DNA of 64,000 nucleotides. Source: Bradyrhizobium archetypum. Lineage in GTDB: Bacteria; Pseudomonadota; Alphaproteobacteria; Rhizobiales; Xanthobacteraceae. Of this stretch, positions 34,405 to 43,730 are shown piece after piece (position 1 is the stretch's first letter; each line of letters starts with the position of its first letter). The notes beneath the pieces are model-generated. The model worked only from the letters and a program-made list of their open reading frames with translations. It did not search any database and was not told the DNA's origin. The translations under genes were made by a program, and so were the position numbers. The stretch is from the NCBI RefSeq assembly GCF_013114835.1, contig NZ_JAAVLW010000004.1, positions 248,001 to 312,000 of the forward strand. The letters are read 5' to 3'.

Positions 34405-34749
34405 ATGCCCATATTCAAATATTTTACCGTCGTAGGTTCGACGCTGCTCGTATTCCTGTTTATCTCGAACGCGTACCTCACCGACGATGAGAGCAGTTTG
34501 CGGTTTGATGGATCACTCTATGACAGTGCGCTTTACGCCCCTCGCGTCGAGGAAACCCGGTCGACCGCGGAGCTTCGCTTCACCCGCGACGTGACGCCTG
34601 CGGTTCGTGTCAAGGAAGTGTTCGCGGTGTTCGTCCCCAACGAACGACGACGCCACAGGCGTGATTCGTCGGACCAGCGCGCCCGCCGGTTGGGACCGGC
34701 GGCACCGCAGGATTATCTCCTGACGTCCGCCGTCTCCAGCGCTGGATAA
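34405..34749 (+). CDS. Small membrane-anchored hypothetical protein
   Basis: A 114-residue protein with an N-terminal hydrophobic helix (residues 8-24, V-V-G-S-T-L-L-V-F-L-F-I-S) and then a soluble, Arg-rich tail (N-E-R-R-R-H-R-R-D) with L-Y-D-S-A-L-Y-A-P-R. Similar small anchored proteins are common in Bradyrhizobium but I do not know a function. The leader hairpin over the ribosome-binding site and the upstream 262-base spacer support a real, separately controlled gene. Confidence 0.55.
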   Translation: MPIFKYFTVVGSTLLVFLFISNAYLTDDESSLRFDGSLYDSALYAPRVEETRSTAELRFTRDVTPAVRVKEVFAVFVPNERRRHRRDSSDQRARRLGPAAPQDYLLTSAVSSAG

Positions 34750-34917
34750 TGCAGGGTTACTGGAACGGGTTCGGAGCTCCGCCGTTATCTCCTGGTTTAT
34801 CAATTTCGCTTCATTTTCCGGCGCGAACTGCCCCGAATTCCGCGCTTTTCAGCTACAATGAACCCGCGTTTGGCACAGGTGAGGCGTGACGCCGCGCCCG
34901 ATCATGAGGAGGTCGCC

Positions 34918-37185
34918 ATGAGCTTCCGCCGCGATTTCATCAGCAAGCCGCTCTTCGCTTTTGCGCGCGGCGCAATGCCTGCGATGTCCGATACCGAGCG
35001 CGAGGCGCTGGAGGCGGGCGACGTCTGGTGGGATGCCGACCTCTTCACCGGCAATCCGGACTGGTCGAAATTGCTGGCGACGGCGCCGGCAGCACTGACC
35101 GACGAGGAAAAAGCGTTCCTGAACGGTCCTGTCGATGAGCTTTGCGCCATGCTCGACGAATGGAAGATCAATTGGGAATGGCGCGATCTGCCGCCGGAGG
35201 CATGGGCTTTCATCAAGCAACACAAGTTCTTCGGCATGATCATCCCGAAGGAGTTTGGCGGGCTTGGTTTCTCGCCTTATGCGCATTCGGAAGTGGTGCG
35301 CAAGCTTTCCTCGCGCTCGCTGACCGCTGCCGTCACCGTGATGGTGCCGAACTCGCTGGGACCCGGCGAACTCCTGATGCGTTTCGGCACCAAGGAGCAG
35401 CAGCGACAATGGCTGCCGCGCCTTGCCGATGGCCGCGATATTCCCTGCTTCGGCCTGACCAGTCCGGAAGCGGGCTCGGATGCCGCCTCGATGGTCGACA
35501 CCGGCATCATCTGCAGGGGCAATTTCGAGGGCCGCGACGTGATCGGCCTGCGGCTGAACTGGCACAAGCGCTACATCACGCTCGGTCCGGTCGCGACGCT
35601 GCTCGGTCTCGCCTTCAAGGCTTATGATCCCGATCATCTCGTCGGCGAGCAGGAAGAGCTCGGCATCACCGTTGCCCTGATCCCGACCCATCTGCCCGGC
35701 GTCGAGATCGGACGCAGGCATCTGCCCGCGATGCAGGTGTTCCAGAACGGCCCGAACTGGGGCCGCGACGTCTTCATCCCGATGGATTACATCATCGGCG
35801 GACAGGAGCGGCTGGGCGAGGGCTGGAAGATGCTGATGACGGCGCTTGCCGCCGGCCGCGGCATCTCGCTGCCGTCATTGTCGGCCGCCGGCGCGGCCTA
35901 TGCGGCGCGCACCACTGGCGCCTATGCCCGCATCCGCGAGCAGTTCGGCATTTCCATCGGCAAGTTCGAGGGCATCGAGGAGCCGCTCGCCCGTATCGCC
36001 GGCACCGCCTACCTGCTCGATGCCGCACGGCGGCTGACGTGCGCCGCGCTCAATCAGGGGCACCATCCGGCCGTCATTTCCGGCATCATGAAGCTGCACG
36101 CCACCGAGCGGATGCGGACCGTGATCGACGACGCCATGGACATCCATGGCGGCAAGGCCGTGATCGACGGTCCCCAGAATTACATGGGCAGCCTCTATCG
36201 CGCGGTGCCGGTCGGCATCACCGTCGAGGGTGCGAACATCCTCACGCGAAATCTCATTGTGTTCGGCCAAGGCGCGATCCGCGCGCATCCATTCCTGCTC
36301 GATGAAATGAATGCGCTGGGTGAAGCCGACCGCGCTAAAGGGCTGGACGCGTTCGATAAGGCGTTCTGGGCGCATGTTGGTCACAGCTTCAAGACCATGT
36401 TCCGCGCCTGGGGCAGAAGCTGGACCGGTGGACTGTTTGCGCCCGCGCCCGATGCGGGCGAGGCGACGCGGTTCTACCGCCAGCTCTCGCGCTACGCTTC
36501 GGCGTTTGCGCTCTGCGCCGACATGGCGCTGCTGACACTCGGCGGCGCGCTCAAGCGCAAGGAGATGCTCTCGGCCCGGTTCGGCGACATTCTGTCGGAG
36601 CTCTACCTGTTGTCGGCCGCACTGAAGCGCTGGCAGGACGAGGGGCGGCAGCGCGAAGACTTCGCCGCGCTTGAATGGTGCATGGCAAGTGGTTTCCGCA
36701 CCATCGAAAATCGTTTTGCCGAAATCCTCGCCAATCTGCCGAACCGGTTCGTGGCGGTGATCCTGAAATTCCTGATCCAGCCGTTTGGCGCCAAGGTGAC
36801 CGGCCCGTCCGACCGCATCGTGCATCAATGCGCGCAGCTCGTTCTGGAGCCATCGGCGGCGCGTGACCGGTTGACCGCGGATCTATCCGCGGTCGACGAT
36901 GATGGCGGCATTGCCCGCCTGGAGAAGGCGTTCCTTCTGGTCACGGCAGCGGAGGACGTCGCAAAACAGATGCGCGCCGCGCGCCTGCATGACTGGAAGG
37001 AAGCGGTGAAAAAGGGTGTCATCACCCGAGCCGATGGCGAGAAGCTTCAGGCCGCGCATGAGGCCGTTGCCAAAGTGATCGAGGTCGACGATTTCGCAGC
37101 CGAAGCATTGTCGCCGATTTACAGGAGGGGCGCCGACGTGCATCAGTTCTTCCAGGAACTGGGTGAGCAGAGGGCGGCAAGCTGA
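34918..37185 (+). CDS. fadE: Acyl-CoA dehydrogenase, FadE type
   Basis: A 755-residue FadE-class dehydrogenase. Start MSFRRDFIS at 34918 follows GAGGAGGTC. The core flavoprotein domain holds C-F-G-L-T-S-P-E-A-G-S-D and the FadE-specific active-site stretch I-T-V-E-G-A-N-I-L-T-R, whose Glu is the proposed base; a DUF1974 C-terminal domain makes the protein longer than the usual 380-residue enzymes. It introduces the first double bond of beta-oxidation. Its stop overlaps the thiolase start by one base (TGATG). Confidence 0.93.
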   Translation: MSFRRDFISKPLFAFARGAMPAMSDTEREALEAGDVWWDADLFTGNPDWSKLLATAPAALTDEEKAFLNGPVDELCAMLDEWKINWEWRDLPPEAWAFIKQHKFFGMIIPKEFGGLGFSPYAHSEVVRKLSSRSLTAAVTVMVPNSLGPGELLMRFGTKEQQRQWLPRLADGRDIPCFGLTSPEAGSDAASMVDTGIICRGNFEGRDVIGLRLNWHKRYITLGPVATLLGLAFKAYDPDHLVGEQEELGITVALIPTHLPGVEIGRRHLPAMQVFQNGPNWGRDVFIPMDYIIGGQERLGEGWKMLMTALAAGRGISLPSLSAAGAAYAARTTGAYARIREQFGISIGKFEGIEEPLARIAGTAYLLDAARRLTCAALNQGHHPAVISGIMKLHATERMRTVIDDAMDIHGGKAVIDGPQNYMGSLYRAVPVGITVEGANILTRNLIVFGQGAIRAHPFLLDEMNALGEADRAKGLDAFDKAFWAHVGHSFKTMFRAWGRSWTGGLFAPAPDAGEATRFYRQLSRYASAFALCADMALLTLGGALKRKEMLSARFGDILSELYLLSAALKRWQDEGRQREDFAALEWCMASGFRTIENRFAEILANLPNRFVAVILKFLIQPFGAKVTGPSDRIVHQCAQLVLEPSAARDRLTADLSAVDDDGGIARLEKAFLLVTAAEDVAKQMRAARLHDWKEAVKKGVITRADGEKLQAAHEAVAKVIEVDDFAAEALSPIYRRGADVHQFFQELGEQRAAS

Positions 37186-38468
37186 TGGCGCGACCGGTCT
37201 TTATTGTCGACGGCAGCCGGACACCGTTCCTGAAGGCGCGCTCCGGGCCAGGCCCGTTCACCCCGGTCGATCTCGCGGTGCAATGCGGCCGGCCGCTGCT
37301 GGCACGGCAGCCTTTTGCGCCAACAGCCTTCGATCAGGTCATCCTCGGCTGCGTCAACGTCATTGCCGACGAGATGAATCCGGCCCGCGTCGCGGCGCTG
37401 CGGCTCGGCATGGGCGAGAAGATGGTCGCCTTCACGATGCAGATAAACTGCGGCTCCGGCATGCAGTCGATCGATACGGCTTACCGCTATATCCGCGAGG
37501 GCGTCTCCGATCTGATCCTGGCCGGCGGCGCCGAAGCGCTGAGCCATGCGCCGCTGGTCTGGCCGCAACAGGGTGTCCGCTGGTTTGCCGGCCTCGCCGG
37601 CGCCAAAGGCATCGGCGCCAAGATCATGGCGGCGCTGAAGGTAAAGCCCGGCTATTTCAAACCGATCATCGGGCTGGAGCGCGGGCTGACCGATCCCATC
37701 ACTGAACTCAATATGGGCCAGACCGCCGAGGTGGTCGGCCATCTCTTCGGCGTCACGCGCGCGCAGTCGGACGCCTATGCCGCCGAAAGCCACAAGCGGC
37801 TGGCGAAAGCGCAGTCCGAAGGCTGGCTCAAGGGCGAGGTCGAGACCGCGTTCGCGCGCGACGGCAAATTCTACGATCACGACGACGGCGTGCGGCCGGA
37901 TTCGACGCCGGAGTCGCTGGCAAAACTGAAGCCGGTGTTCGAACGCCCCTGGGGCAAGGTCACCGCGGGGAATTCCTCGCAGATCACCGACGGCGCGTCC
38001 TGGGTGATCCTCGCCTCCGAAGAAGCCGTTGCCAAACACGGTCTGGCGCCGAAGGCGGTCATTCTCGACAGCCAGTGGTCGGCGCTCGATCCCGGCATCA
38101 TGGGGCTGGGACCGGTGCTGTCGGCAACGGAGTTGCTCAAGCGAAACGAGCTGACGCTTTCCGATGTCGAGACCTGGGAATTGAACGAGGCTTTTGCGAC
38201 ACAGGTGCTCGGCTGCCTTGCCGCCTGGAACGACGAAAAATTCTGCAAGGAGATTCTCGGCCTCGACGGCGCGGCCGGCGAACTTGACCAGAGCAAATTG
38301 AATGTCGACGGCGGTGCGATCAGCCTTGGCCATCCCGTCGGCTGCAGCGGCAACCGCATCGTGCTGCACCTCGTCAACGCCATGAAACGGTTGGGCACCA
38401 GGCGCGGCATCGCCACCGAATGTATCGGCGGCGGGCAGGGCGGCGCGATGCTGATAGAGACGGTGTGA
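37185..38468 (+). CDS. Acetyl-CoA C-acetyltransferase (thiolase, FadI/FadA type)
   Basis: A 427-residue thiolase catalysing the last step of beta-oxidation. The nucleophile is Cys89 in Q-I-N-C-G-S-G-M-Q-S; the other catalytic groups are in G-G-A-I-S-L-G-H-P-V-G (His) and E-C-I-G-G-G-Q-G-G-A (Cys). Length fits the longer FadI subclass that pairs with FadJ. Its ATG overlaps the fadE stop and fadJ begins 2 bases after its stop, so the proteins are made in coordinated amounts. Confidence 0.93.
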   Translation: MARPVFIVDGSRTPFLKARSGPGPFTPVDLAVQCGRPLLARQPFAPTAFDQVILGCVNVIADEMNPARVAALRLGMGEKMVAFTMQINCGSGMQSIDTAYRYIREGVSDLILAGGAEALSHAPLVWPQQGVRWFAGLAGAKGIGAKIMAALKVKPGYFKPIIGLERGLTDPITELNMGQTAEVVGHLFGVTRAQSDAYAAESHKRLAKAQSEGWLKGEVETAFARDGKFYDHDDGVRPDSTPESLAKLKPVFERPWGKVTAGNSSQITDGASWVILASEEAVAKHGLAPKAVILDSQWSALDPGIMGLGPVLSATELLKRNELTLSDVETWELNEAFATQVLGCLAAWNDEKFCKEILGLDGAAGELDQSKLNVDGGAISLGHPVGCSGNRIVLHLVNAMKRLGTRRGIATECIGGGQGGAMLIETV

Positions 38469-38470
38469 GC

Positions 38471-40564
38471 ATGGATAGCCGGATTATGAATGTTCTCGGC
38501 GATCGCGTGCTCGAACTCGGGCCCACGCCGGGTGCCACAGACCCCTATAAGAACTTCAAGCTGACCCGCGACAGCGACGGCGTCGCCTGGCTTCTGTTCG
38601 ACCGCGAAGGCACCAGCGCCAACACGCTTTCGGCCGACCTGATCGAAGAGCTCGACACGGTGCTGTCGGAATTGGAAACCCAGCGCCCTACAGGGCTCGT
38701 CATCCGCTCCGCCAAGAAGTCCGGCTTCATCGCCGGTGCCGACATCAACGCCTTTCGCGGCGCGACCGATGCGGCGGCGGTGGAGATCGAGATCGGCCGC
38801 GCCCATACCGTGATCGATCGGCTCGAAGCCTTGCGGGTTCCGAGCGTCGCCGTGATCCATGGCTTCTGCCTCGGCGGCGGGCTTGAAGTGGCGCTGGCCT
38901 GCCAGATGCGGATTGCGATCGAGGACGCGCGGTTCGGTTTCCCCGAGGTGATGCTCGGCCTGCATCCCGGTCTTGGCGGCACCGTGCGCTTCACGCAGCT
39001 CGTTAGTCCGATGCAGGCGATGCCGCTGATGCTGACCGGCAAGACCATCGATGCGCGCCGCGCAAAATCGCTCGGGCTGGTCGATGCCGTGACGCAGGAG
39101 CGCCACGTGCGCAATGCCGTCAAAAATGCCGTGTCCGGACGTCTCCAGCGCGCGCGGCCCGGGCTGCTCAACAATATTGCCAGCCTCGGCCCGGTCAGGA
39201 GCTTCCTCGCCGGGCGGATGCGGAGCGAAGCCGCCAAGGCTGCGCGGGAGGAACATTATCCCGCGCCTTACGCGCTGATCGATCTCTGGGAAAAGCACGG
39301 CGGCGACCGTCACGCGATGCTCAACGCCGAAAAGGCGTCGTTCGCGCGGCTGATGGTGACGCCGACCGCGCAAAACCTGATCCGCGTGTTCTTCCTGCGC
39401 GAGCAGATGAAGAAGCTGGCCGGCAGCGGCAACAAGATCGAGCATGTACACGTCATCGGTGCAGGTGCGATGGGCGGCGACATCGCCGCATGGTGCGCCG
39501 CTCAGGACCTGCGGGTGACGCTCGCCGACATGAAGCCGGAGCCGATCGCCGGCGCGATCAAGCGCGCCGCCGACCTCTACGGCAAGATCCTGCGCAAGCG
39601 CACCGCCGTGCGCGATGCGCTGGACCGGCTGATGCCGGACATGCAGGCCGAAGGCGTCCGGAATGCCGATCTCATCATCGAGGCGGTGCCGGAAAAGCTG
39701 GAGCTGAAGCAGAAGGTCTATGCCGGGCTTGAGCCGAAGATGAAGCCGGGCGCGATCCTCGCCACCAACACGTCGAGCATTCCGCTGCAGGATCTACGCA
39801 CGACCCTCTCGAAGCCCGAGCGGCTGCTGGGACTCCACTTCTTCAATCCGGTCTCGCGGCTGCAGCTCGTCGAGGTCGTCAACCATGACGGCACGGACGC
39901 GCAGCTCCTGAAGCAGGCGCTCGCCTTCGTCGGCGCCATCGACCGCCTGCCGTTGCCGGTGAAGTCGTCGCCCGGCTTCGTCGTCAACCGCGCGCTGACG
40001 CCCTACATGCTCGAAGCGATGCTGATGCTGGACGAGAAGATCGACAAGCTGGTCATTGACGCCGCTGCGAAAAAGTTTGGCATGCCGATGGGCCCGATCG
40101 AACTGGCCGACCAGGTCGGCCTCGATATCTGCCTCGACGTCGGCGACATGCTGCGCTCGAAATTCGGCGATGCGCTGCCGTCAACGCCAGCCTGGTTGCG
40201 CGAGAAGGTCGCCAAGGGCGAACTCGGCCGCAAGACCGGCAAGGGCTTCTACATCTGGAAGGACGGCAAGGCCGATACCGGCGGCATGACCGCGATCTCG
40301 GAGCCGTCAGCGGAAATGATCGACCGGCTGATCCTGCCGATGTCGAATGTCTGCGTCGCGTGCCTGCGCGAGGGAATCGTCGACAATGCCGACGTGGTCG
40401 ACGGCGCCATGATCTTCGGCACCGGCTACGCGCCGTTCCGCGGCGGTCCGCTCAACTATGCGCGAACCCGCGGCGTGGAGAACGTGGTCTCGACGCTGGA
40501 TGCCCTGACCGACAAATTCGGCGGCCGGTTTACGCCGGATGCCGGCTGGGAGAATTTCAAGTGA
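38471..40564 (+). CDS. fadJ: Bifunctional enoyl-CoA hydratase / 3-hydroxyacyl-CoA dehydrogenase
   Basis: A 697-residue fusion protein. The N-terminal hydratase domain (residues 20-210) retains both catalytic glutamates (G-G-G-L-E and F-P-E-V). The dehydrogenase part starts at about residue 320 with the NAD motif V-I-G-A-G-A-M-G-G and has H-F-F-N-P with the catalytic His. Length and the missing N-terminal dimer region suit FadJ rather than FadB. Start MDSRIMNVL at 38471; MNVLGDRVL at 38486 is an alternative. It performs the second and third steps of beta-oxidation with the neighbouring thiolase. Confidence 0.93.
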   Translation: MDSRIMNVLGDRVLELGPTPGATDPYKNFKLTRDSDGVAWLLFDREGTSANTLSADLIEELDTVLSELETQRPTGLVIRSAKKSGFIAGADINAFRGATDAAAVEIEIGRAHTVIDRLEALRVPSVAVIHGFCLGGGLEVALACQMRIAIEDARFGFPEVMLGLHPGLGGTVRFTQLVSPMQAMPLMLTGKTIDARRAKSLGLVDAVTQERHVRNAVKNAVSGRLQRARPGLLNNIASLGPVRSFLAGRMRSEAAKAAREEHYPAPYALIDLWEKHGGDRHAMLNAEKASFARLMVTPTAQNLIRVFFLREQMKKLAGSGNKIEHVHVIGAGAMGGDIAAWCAAQDLRVTLADMKPEPIAGAIKRAADLYGKILRKRTAVRDALDRLMPDMQAEGVRNADLIIEAVPEKLELKQKVYAGLEPKMKPGAILATNTSSIPLQDLRTTLSKPERLLGLHFFNPVSRLQLVEVVNHDGTDAQLLKQALAFVGAIDRLPLPVKSSPGFVVNRALTPYMLEAMLMLDEKIDKLVIDAAAKKFGMPMGPIELADQVGLDICLDVGDMLRSKFGDALPSTPAWLREKVAKGELGRKTGKGFYIWKDGKADTGGMTAISEPSAEMIDRLILPMSNVCVACLREGIVDNADVVDGAMIFGTGYAPFRGGPLNYARTRGVENVVSTLDALTDKFGGRFTPDAGWENFK

Positions 40565-40989
40565 GCGAAATCCACCTGCATGCGCCGGTCAACACCGAGA
40601 CCGAGCCACATGGTGACCTTTGCATCCGCACGCTGGCGATGCCGGCCGATACCAACGCCAACGGCGACATTTTTGGCGGCTGGCTCTTGAGCCAGATGGA
40701 TATCGGCGGCGGCGTATTCGCCTCCAAGATCGCCAAGTCGCGCACGGTGACGGTCGCAATCGAGGCGATGAATTTCCGCAAGGCCGTCTATGTCGGCGAT
40801 CTCGTGTCGGTCTACGCCAATCTGGTGCGGGTCGGGCGCACCTCGATCACGGTGCATCTCGAAGCATGGGTCGTGCGCCGCAAGGAGTTGCAGTCGATCC
40901 TGGTGACTGATGGCAACTTCACCTACGTCTCGATCGATGACAACGGTCGTCCGCAGCCGGTCATCCCGGACGGCGTGATCAAGACCTAG
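40561..40989 (+). CDS. Acyl-CoA thioesterase, YciA-like hot-dog fold
   Basis: A 142-residue thioesterase with a GTG start whose four bases overlap the fadJ stop (GTGA at 40561-40564). The HotDog signature N-A-N-G-D-I-F-G-G-W-L-L-S-Q-M-D places the active-site Asn/Asp pair of the YciA/BACH group, and A-V-Y-V-G-D-L-V-S-V follows. It would hydrolyse acyl-CoA to free CoA and acid, balancing CoA pools for the beta-oxidation operon. Confidence 0.9.
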   Translation: MSEIHLHAPVNTETEPHGDLCIRTLAMPADTNANGDIFGGWLLSQMDIGGGVFASKIAKSRTVTVAIEAMNFRKAVYVGDLVSVYANLVRVGRTSITVHLEAWVVRRKELQSILVTDGNFTYVSIDDNGRPQPVIPDGVIKT

Positions 40990-41112
40990 TGCCGGTTCTG
41001 ATTGAATCAGAACTGGACCCCCAGGTTTTTTGTTTGACGCGGTTTCTTGATGCGAACCGGTATCCACCCCCGGAGTAAGTCCGAGAGCATGCTTCGCTCG
41101 AAAACGCTGTGA
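40990..41112. repeat. Dispersed element with GTTCTGATT palindrome, type 4
   Basis: Begins with the near-perfect palindrome GTTCTGATTGAATCAGAAC (40995-41013), then TTTGACGCGGTTTCTTGATG, GCGAACCGGTATCCACCCC and TCGCTCGAAAACGCTGTG. I recall this composite as a frequent intergenic element in Bradyrhizobium and relatives. It fills the gap between the thioesterase and the convergent BA14K gene. Confidence 0.65.
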
Positions 41113-41115
41113 ACC

Positions 41116-41550
41116 TTATGGGCAGGGGCGCTCGTAGCCGTCGCGGCCGATGAACGTGCCGCGGCGCGGGTCATAGCTCGGCGAGCGCATGCAGCGCGGC
41201 GTGTCGTCATAGTACCGGGGCGGCGGAGGCGCGTATTGCGCCTGTACACCGCAATAGCGCGGGGAAACCGCAACCCAGCCCTCGGGCTGTTCCATGTAGC
41301 AGCCGCCCTGATACCAGCGATAACCGCCCGGCCGCGGCTCGCCCTGGGCGCCGATCGCGGCCCCCGTCGTCGCGCCCACGATCGCGCCGACAGCCGCGCC
41401 CCGGCCGCCACCGAGCGCGCCACCGACAATGGCGCCCGCCGCGCCGCCGAACAGCGCGCCCCCGAGTGTGCTTTCCTGGGCCGCCGCCTCCTGGAACGGC
41501 GCGCAAACCGCAAGGGCAACCAGCATCGAGAGCGCGAATTTCGGCATCAT
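41116..41550 (-). CDS. BA14K-like protein with glycine zipper, exported
   Basis: A 144-residue exported protein. A signal peptide (residues 1-25, ending A-A-A-Q) is followed by a glycine-zipper membrane segment (G-A-L-F-G-G-A-A-G-A-I-V-G-G-A-L-G-G-G-R, about 31-50) and a C-terminal BA14K-type block with paired cysteines: R-C-M-R-S-P-S-Y-D-P-R-R-G-T-F and a final R-P-C-P. The family occurs in Brucella and rhizobia as surface-exposed or envelope antigens with possible lectin activity. Probably sits in the outer membrane or periplasm. Confidence 0.75.
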   Translation of the reverse strand: MMPKFALSMLVALAVCAPFQEAAAQESTLGGALFGGAAGAIVGGALGGGRGAAVGAIVGATTGAAIGAQGEPRPGGYRWYQGGCYMEQPEGWVAVSPRYCGVQAQYAPPPPRYYDDTPRCMRSPSYDPRRGTFIGRDGYERPCP

Positions 41551-41693
41551 GTCAGTTCTCCAGCCATTTGAACGATTCGCCAGCGTGTTCCGCGATCAAG
41601 CTTTGACATAGTTTGGCCTTATGGCGCAACCACGAGGCAGGAACAATTTGCCGCGCAACCCGTTGGAAGCCCGACGAAATCAAAGGCAGGGCC

Positions 41694-41885
41694 ATGTCCG
41701 ATACCTACATCATTGAAGTCGGCTCGCAGCCGGCAGGGATCATCGTGCGCGCTCCCGGCGGCGGCTATCGGTTCTTTGCCGCCTCGCACCGTTTCAACCG
41801 GCTGGAAGGGCAGATATTTCGTAATGCACGCGAGGCCGAACGGGCCGCGAGACAGCTCGCCAGCGGGATGGCACAGGCGGCATAA
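41694..41885 (+). CDS. Small hypothetical protein
   Basis: A 63-residue soluble protein starting MSDTYIIEV at 41694, supported by GGCAGGG 8-14 bases before it. It contains A-P-G-G-G-Y-R-F-F-A-A-S-H-R-F-N and E-A-E-R-A-A-R-Q-L-A, a compact beta-beta-alpha pattern common in short rhizobial proteins. Function unknown. Confidence 0.65.
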   Translation: MSDTYIIEVGSQPAGIIVRAPGGGYRFFAASHRFNRLEGQIFRNAREAERAARQLASGMAQAA

Positions 41886-41909
41886 CGGCCAGCGCCGGTT
41901 TCCGGTAGT

Positions 41910-42365
41910 TCAGAGCTTGGTGGCCGCCCGCGACAGCAGTTTCCAGTCCGAGCCCTGTTTCTGCCAATTCATCAGGATGTGCAGGTTCTGCGGCGTCTTC
42001 TTGCCGTCGGTAAACTCCTGCTCGCCGACGAAGTTGAAGCGCACGATGGCGGTCGGGCCGACAACACGGATCGTGGGATCCTTGTATTCGAGCGAGGTCC
42101 ATTTGTAGTTGGCCTTGGCGATGCCGTCGAGCAGCGACGCCTTGGTATCGACCTTGGCGTTCGAGTGGCTGTAGCTCAGCTCATCCGCGCAGAGGGAGGC
42201 GATGCCCTCGGCGTTGCCAGCCGCCTGCGCCGCACGGAAAGCTTCGACGTTCTTCGCGATGGCATCCTCGTCCGCACCGGCAAAAACGGGGACGACGCTC
42301 GTGAGCGCAAGTGTGAGCCCGAGTGCAAGCATGGGCAGGGCGAGCTGACGCCGATCGATGTTCAT
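41910..42365 (-). CDS. Exported NTF2-like (DUF4440) protein
   Basis: A 151-residue protein with a signal peptide (start MNIDRRQLA at 42365, cleavage near V-F-A-G) and a single NTF2-like domain: E-A-F-R-A-A-Q-A-A-G-N, L-S-Y-S-H-S-N-A-K-V and W-K-L-L-S-R. An ATG 12 bases further upstream gives four extra residues. It is one of many exported SnoaL/DUF4440 proteins whose ligands are unknown. Confidence 0.78.
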   Translation of the reverse strand: MNIDRRQLALPMLALGLTLALTSVVPVFAGADEDAIAKNVEAFRAAQAAGNAEGIASLCADELSYSHSNAKVDTKASLLDGIAKANYKWTSLEYKDPTIRVVGPTAIVRFNFVGEQEFTDGKKTPQNLHILMNWQKQGSDWKLLSRAATKL

Positions 42366-42554
42366 GGTTTCCTCCATTCGTTTCTGGTTGTGACCTCAGT
42401 GTTGCAGCGACAAACTGCTTTGTCGAGCGCCGCGCGTTCGGCTTCGGGGCGGCTGCCTTAACCAGGATTCGTTGTTTCCTGGCATCAGCCGGCCGGACGG
42501 CCGATCTCCCTCGTTGACCGCGGCCCCAATCAGCCGCACGATAAAGGCGACTTT

Positions 42555-43418
42555 GTGCCCCAAGTCCATACCGCAAGGGTGCCAGCCGTGGCCGGACTGT
42601 CCCACCGCCAGACCGAAATCCTCAATATCGCCCGCGCCTTTGGCCGGGTGATGGTGGAGGATCTCGCCAAGCGGTTCGAGGTCTCGGCGCAGACCATTCG
42701 CAAGGACCTCAATGACCTTTGCGACCAGCGCTCGCTGACCCGCATCCATGGCGGCGCCATCATCGCCTCCGGCGTCGAGAATCTCGCCTATGAAGCGCGG
42801 CGCTTCGTTGCGGCGGAGGAGAAACGGGCGATCGGGATCGCCGCGGCGTCACGGATTCCGAACGGCTGCTCGCTGTTCATCAACATCGGCACCACGACCG
42901 AAGAGGTCGCGAGTGCGCTGACCTCGCATGAGGACCTGCTCGTCATCACCAACAATCTCAACGTCGCCATGCTGCTCTACCGGCATCCGCGTATCGAGGT
43001 GATCGTGGCCGGTGGCGCGGTGCGCCGCGCTGACGGCGCCGTGATTGGCTCGACCGCGATCAGCCTGATCGGCCAGTTCAAGGTCGATTACGCCATCATC
43101 GGCGCGTCCGCGATCGATGAGGAGGGCGCTCTGCTGGACTTCGACTATCGCGAGGTGCAGGCGGCGCAGGCAATCATCGCCAACGCCCGCAGCGTCATGC
43201 TGGTCGCGGATTCGACGAAACTCCGGCGCAGTGCGCCGGTACGCATCGCGCATCTCAGCCAAATCCAGACCTTTGTGACCGACGCGCCGTTGCCGGCAGG
43301 CCTCGCCAGCATCTGCAGCCATCGCGGCATCGAGGTGATTGAGGCAATGGAGAAGCCGGCGGCGGATGTCGACGAGCCCGGTGACGAAGCGGCTTCGACC
43401 GTGGTGCAGCTCAAGTAG
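42555..43418 (+). CDS. glpR: DeoR/GlpR-family regulator of glycerol metabolism
   Basis: A 287-residue DeoR-family repressor with a GTG start at 42555. The N-terminal helix-turn-helix runs V-E-D-L-A-K-R-F-E-V-S-A-Q-T-I-R-K-D-L, followed by I-H-G-G-A. The sugar-phosphate domain has the effector loop I-N-I-G-T-T-T-E-E-V and V-A-D-S-T-K. GlpR proteins are released from DNA by glycerol-3-phosphate. Position directly before a Rid gene, glpD and the glycerol ABC genes supports the name. Confidence 0.85.
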   Translation: MPQVHTARVPAVAGLSHRQTEILNIARAFGRVMVEDLAKRFEVSAQTIRKDLNDLCDQRSLTRIHGGAIIASGVENLAYEARRFVAAEEKRAIGIAAASRIPNGCSLFINIGTTTEEVASALTSHEDLLVITNNLNVAMLLYRHPRIEVIVAGGAVRRADGAVIGSTAISLIGQFKVDYAIIGASAIDEEGALLDFDYREVQAAQAIIANARSVMLVADSTKLRRSAPVRIAHLSQIQTFVTDAPLPAGLASICSHRGIEVIEAMEKPAADVDEPGDEAASTVVQLK

Positions 43419-43454
43419 CGTGCATCGGGCGAGCGGGCCGAGCAGCAACCTTGT

Positions 43455-43605
43455 TTCAGAAAAACAGCGGGACCCCAACACCTGCTCAAGTTGTTTGATC
43501 TGCTGGCTGATGGCGCCCGGCATTACTGAAAGCTCCTGCGCACCAGCTTGAAGCTGAGATGGTGACCCGCGGCCTCGGAGGTCCGTCGTCCGTTGAGCGG
43601 GCGCA
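43455..43605 (-). pseudogene. LysR-family regulator remnant, N-terminal part
   Basis: On the minus strand, L-R-P-L-N-G-R-R-T-S-E-A-A-G-H-H-L-S-F-K-L can be read in one frame and A-Q-E-L-S-V-M-P-G-A-I-S-Q-Q-I-K-Q-L-E in the next. Together these make a LysR helix-turn-helix with one frameshift; the text stops soon after L-G-S-R-C-F-S. The effector domain is missing. It fills most of the 312-base gap between glpR and the Rid gene. Confidence 0.7.
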
Positions 43606-43730
43606 GTCTCTAGCTCACTGGATTCATTCATGCGGGTTGATTGCGCGCAGATTAGAAAGTCTAACTCGACCATCGAGGAAAAATCGTTTGCGTGAAAAGC
43701 GCGCGACAATGCACGAGATGAGGTCTGGGA

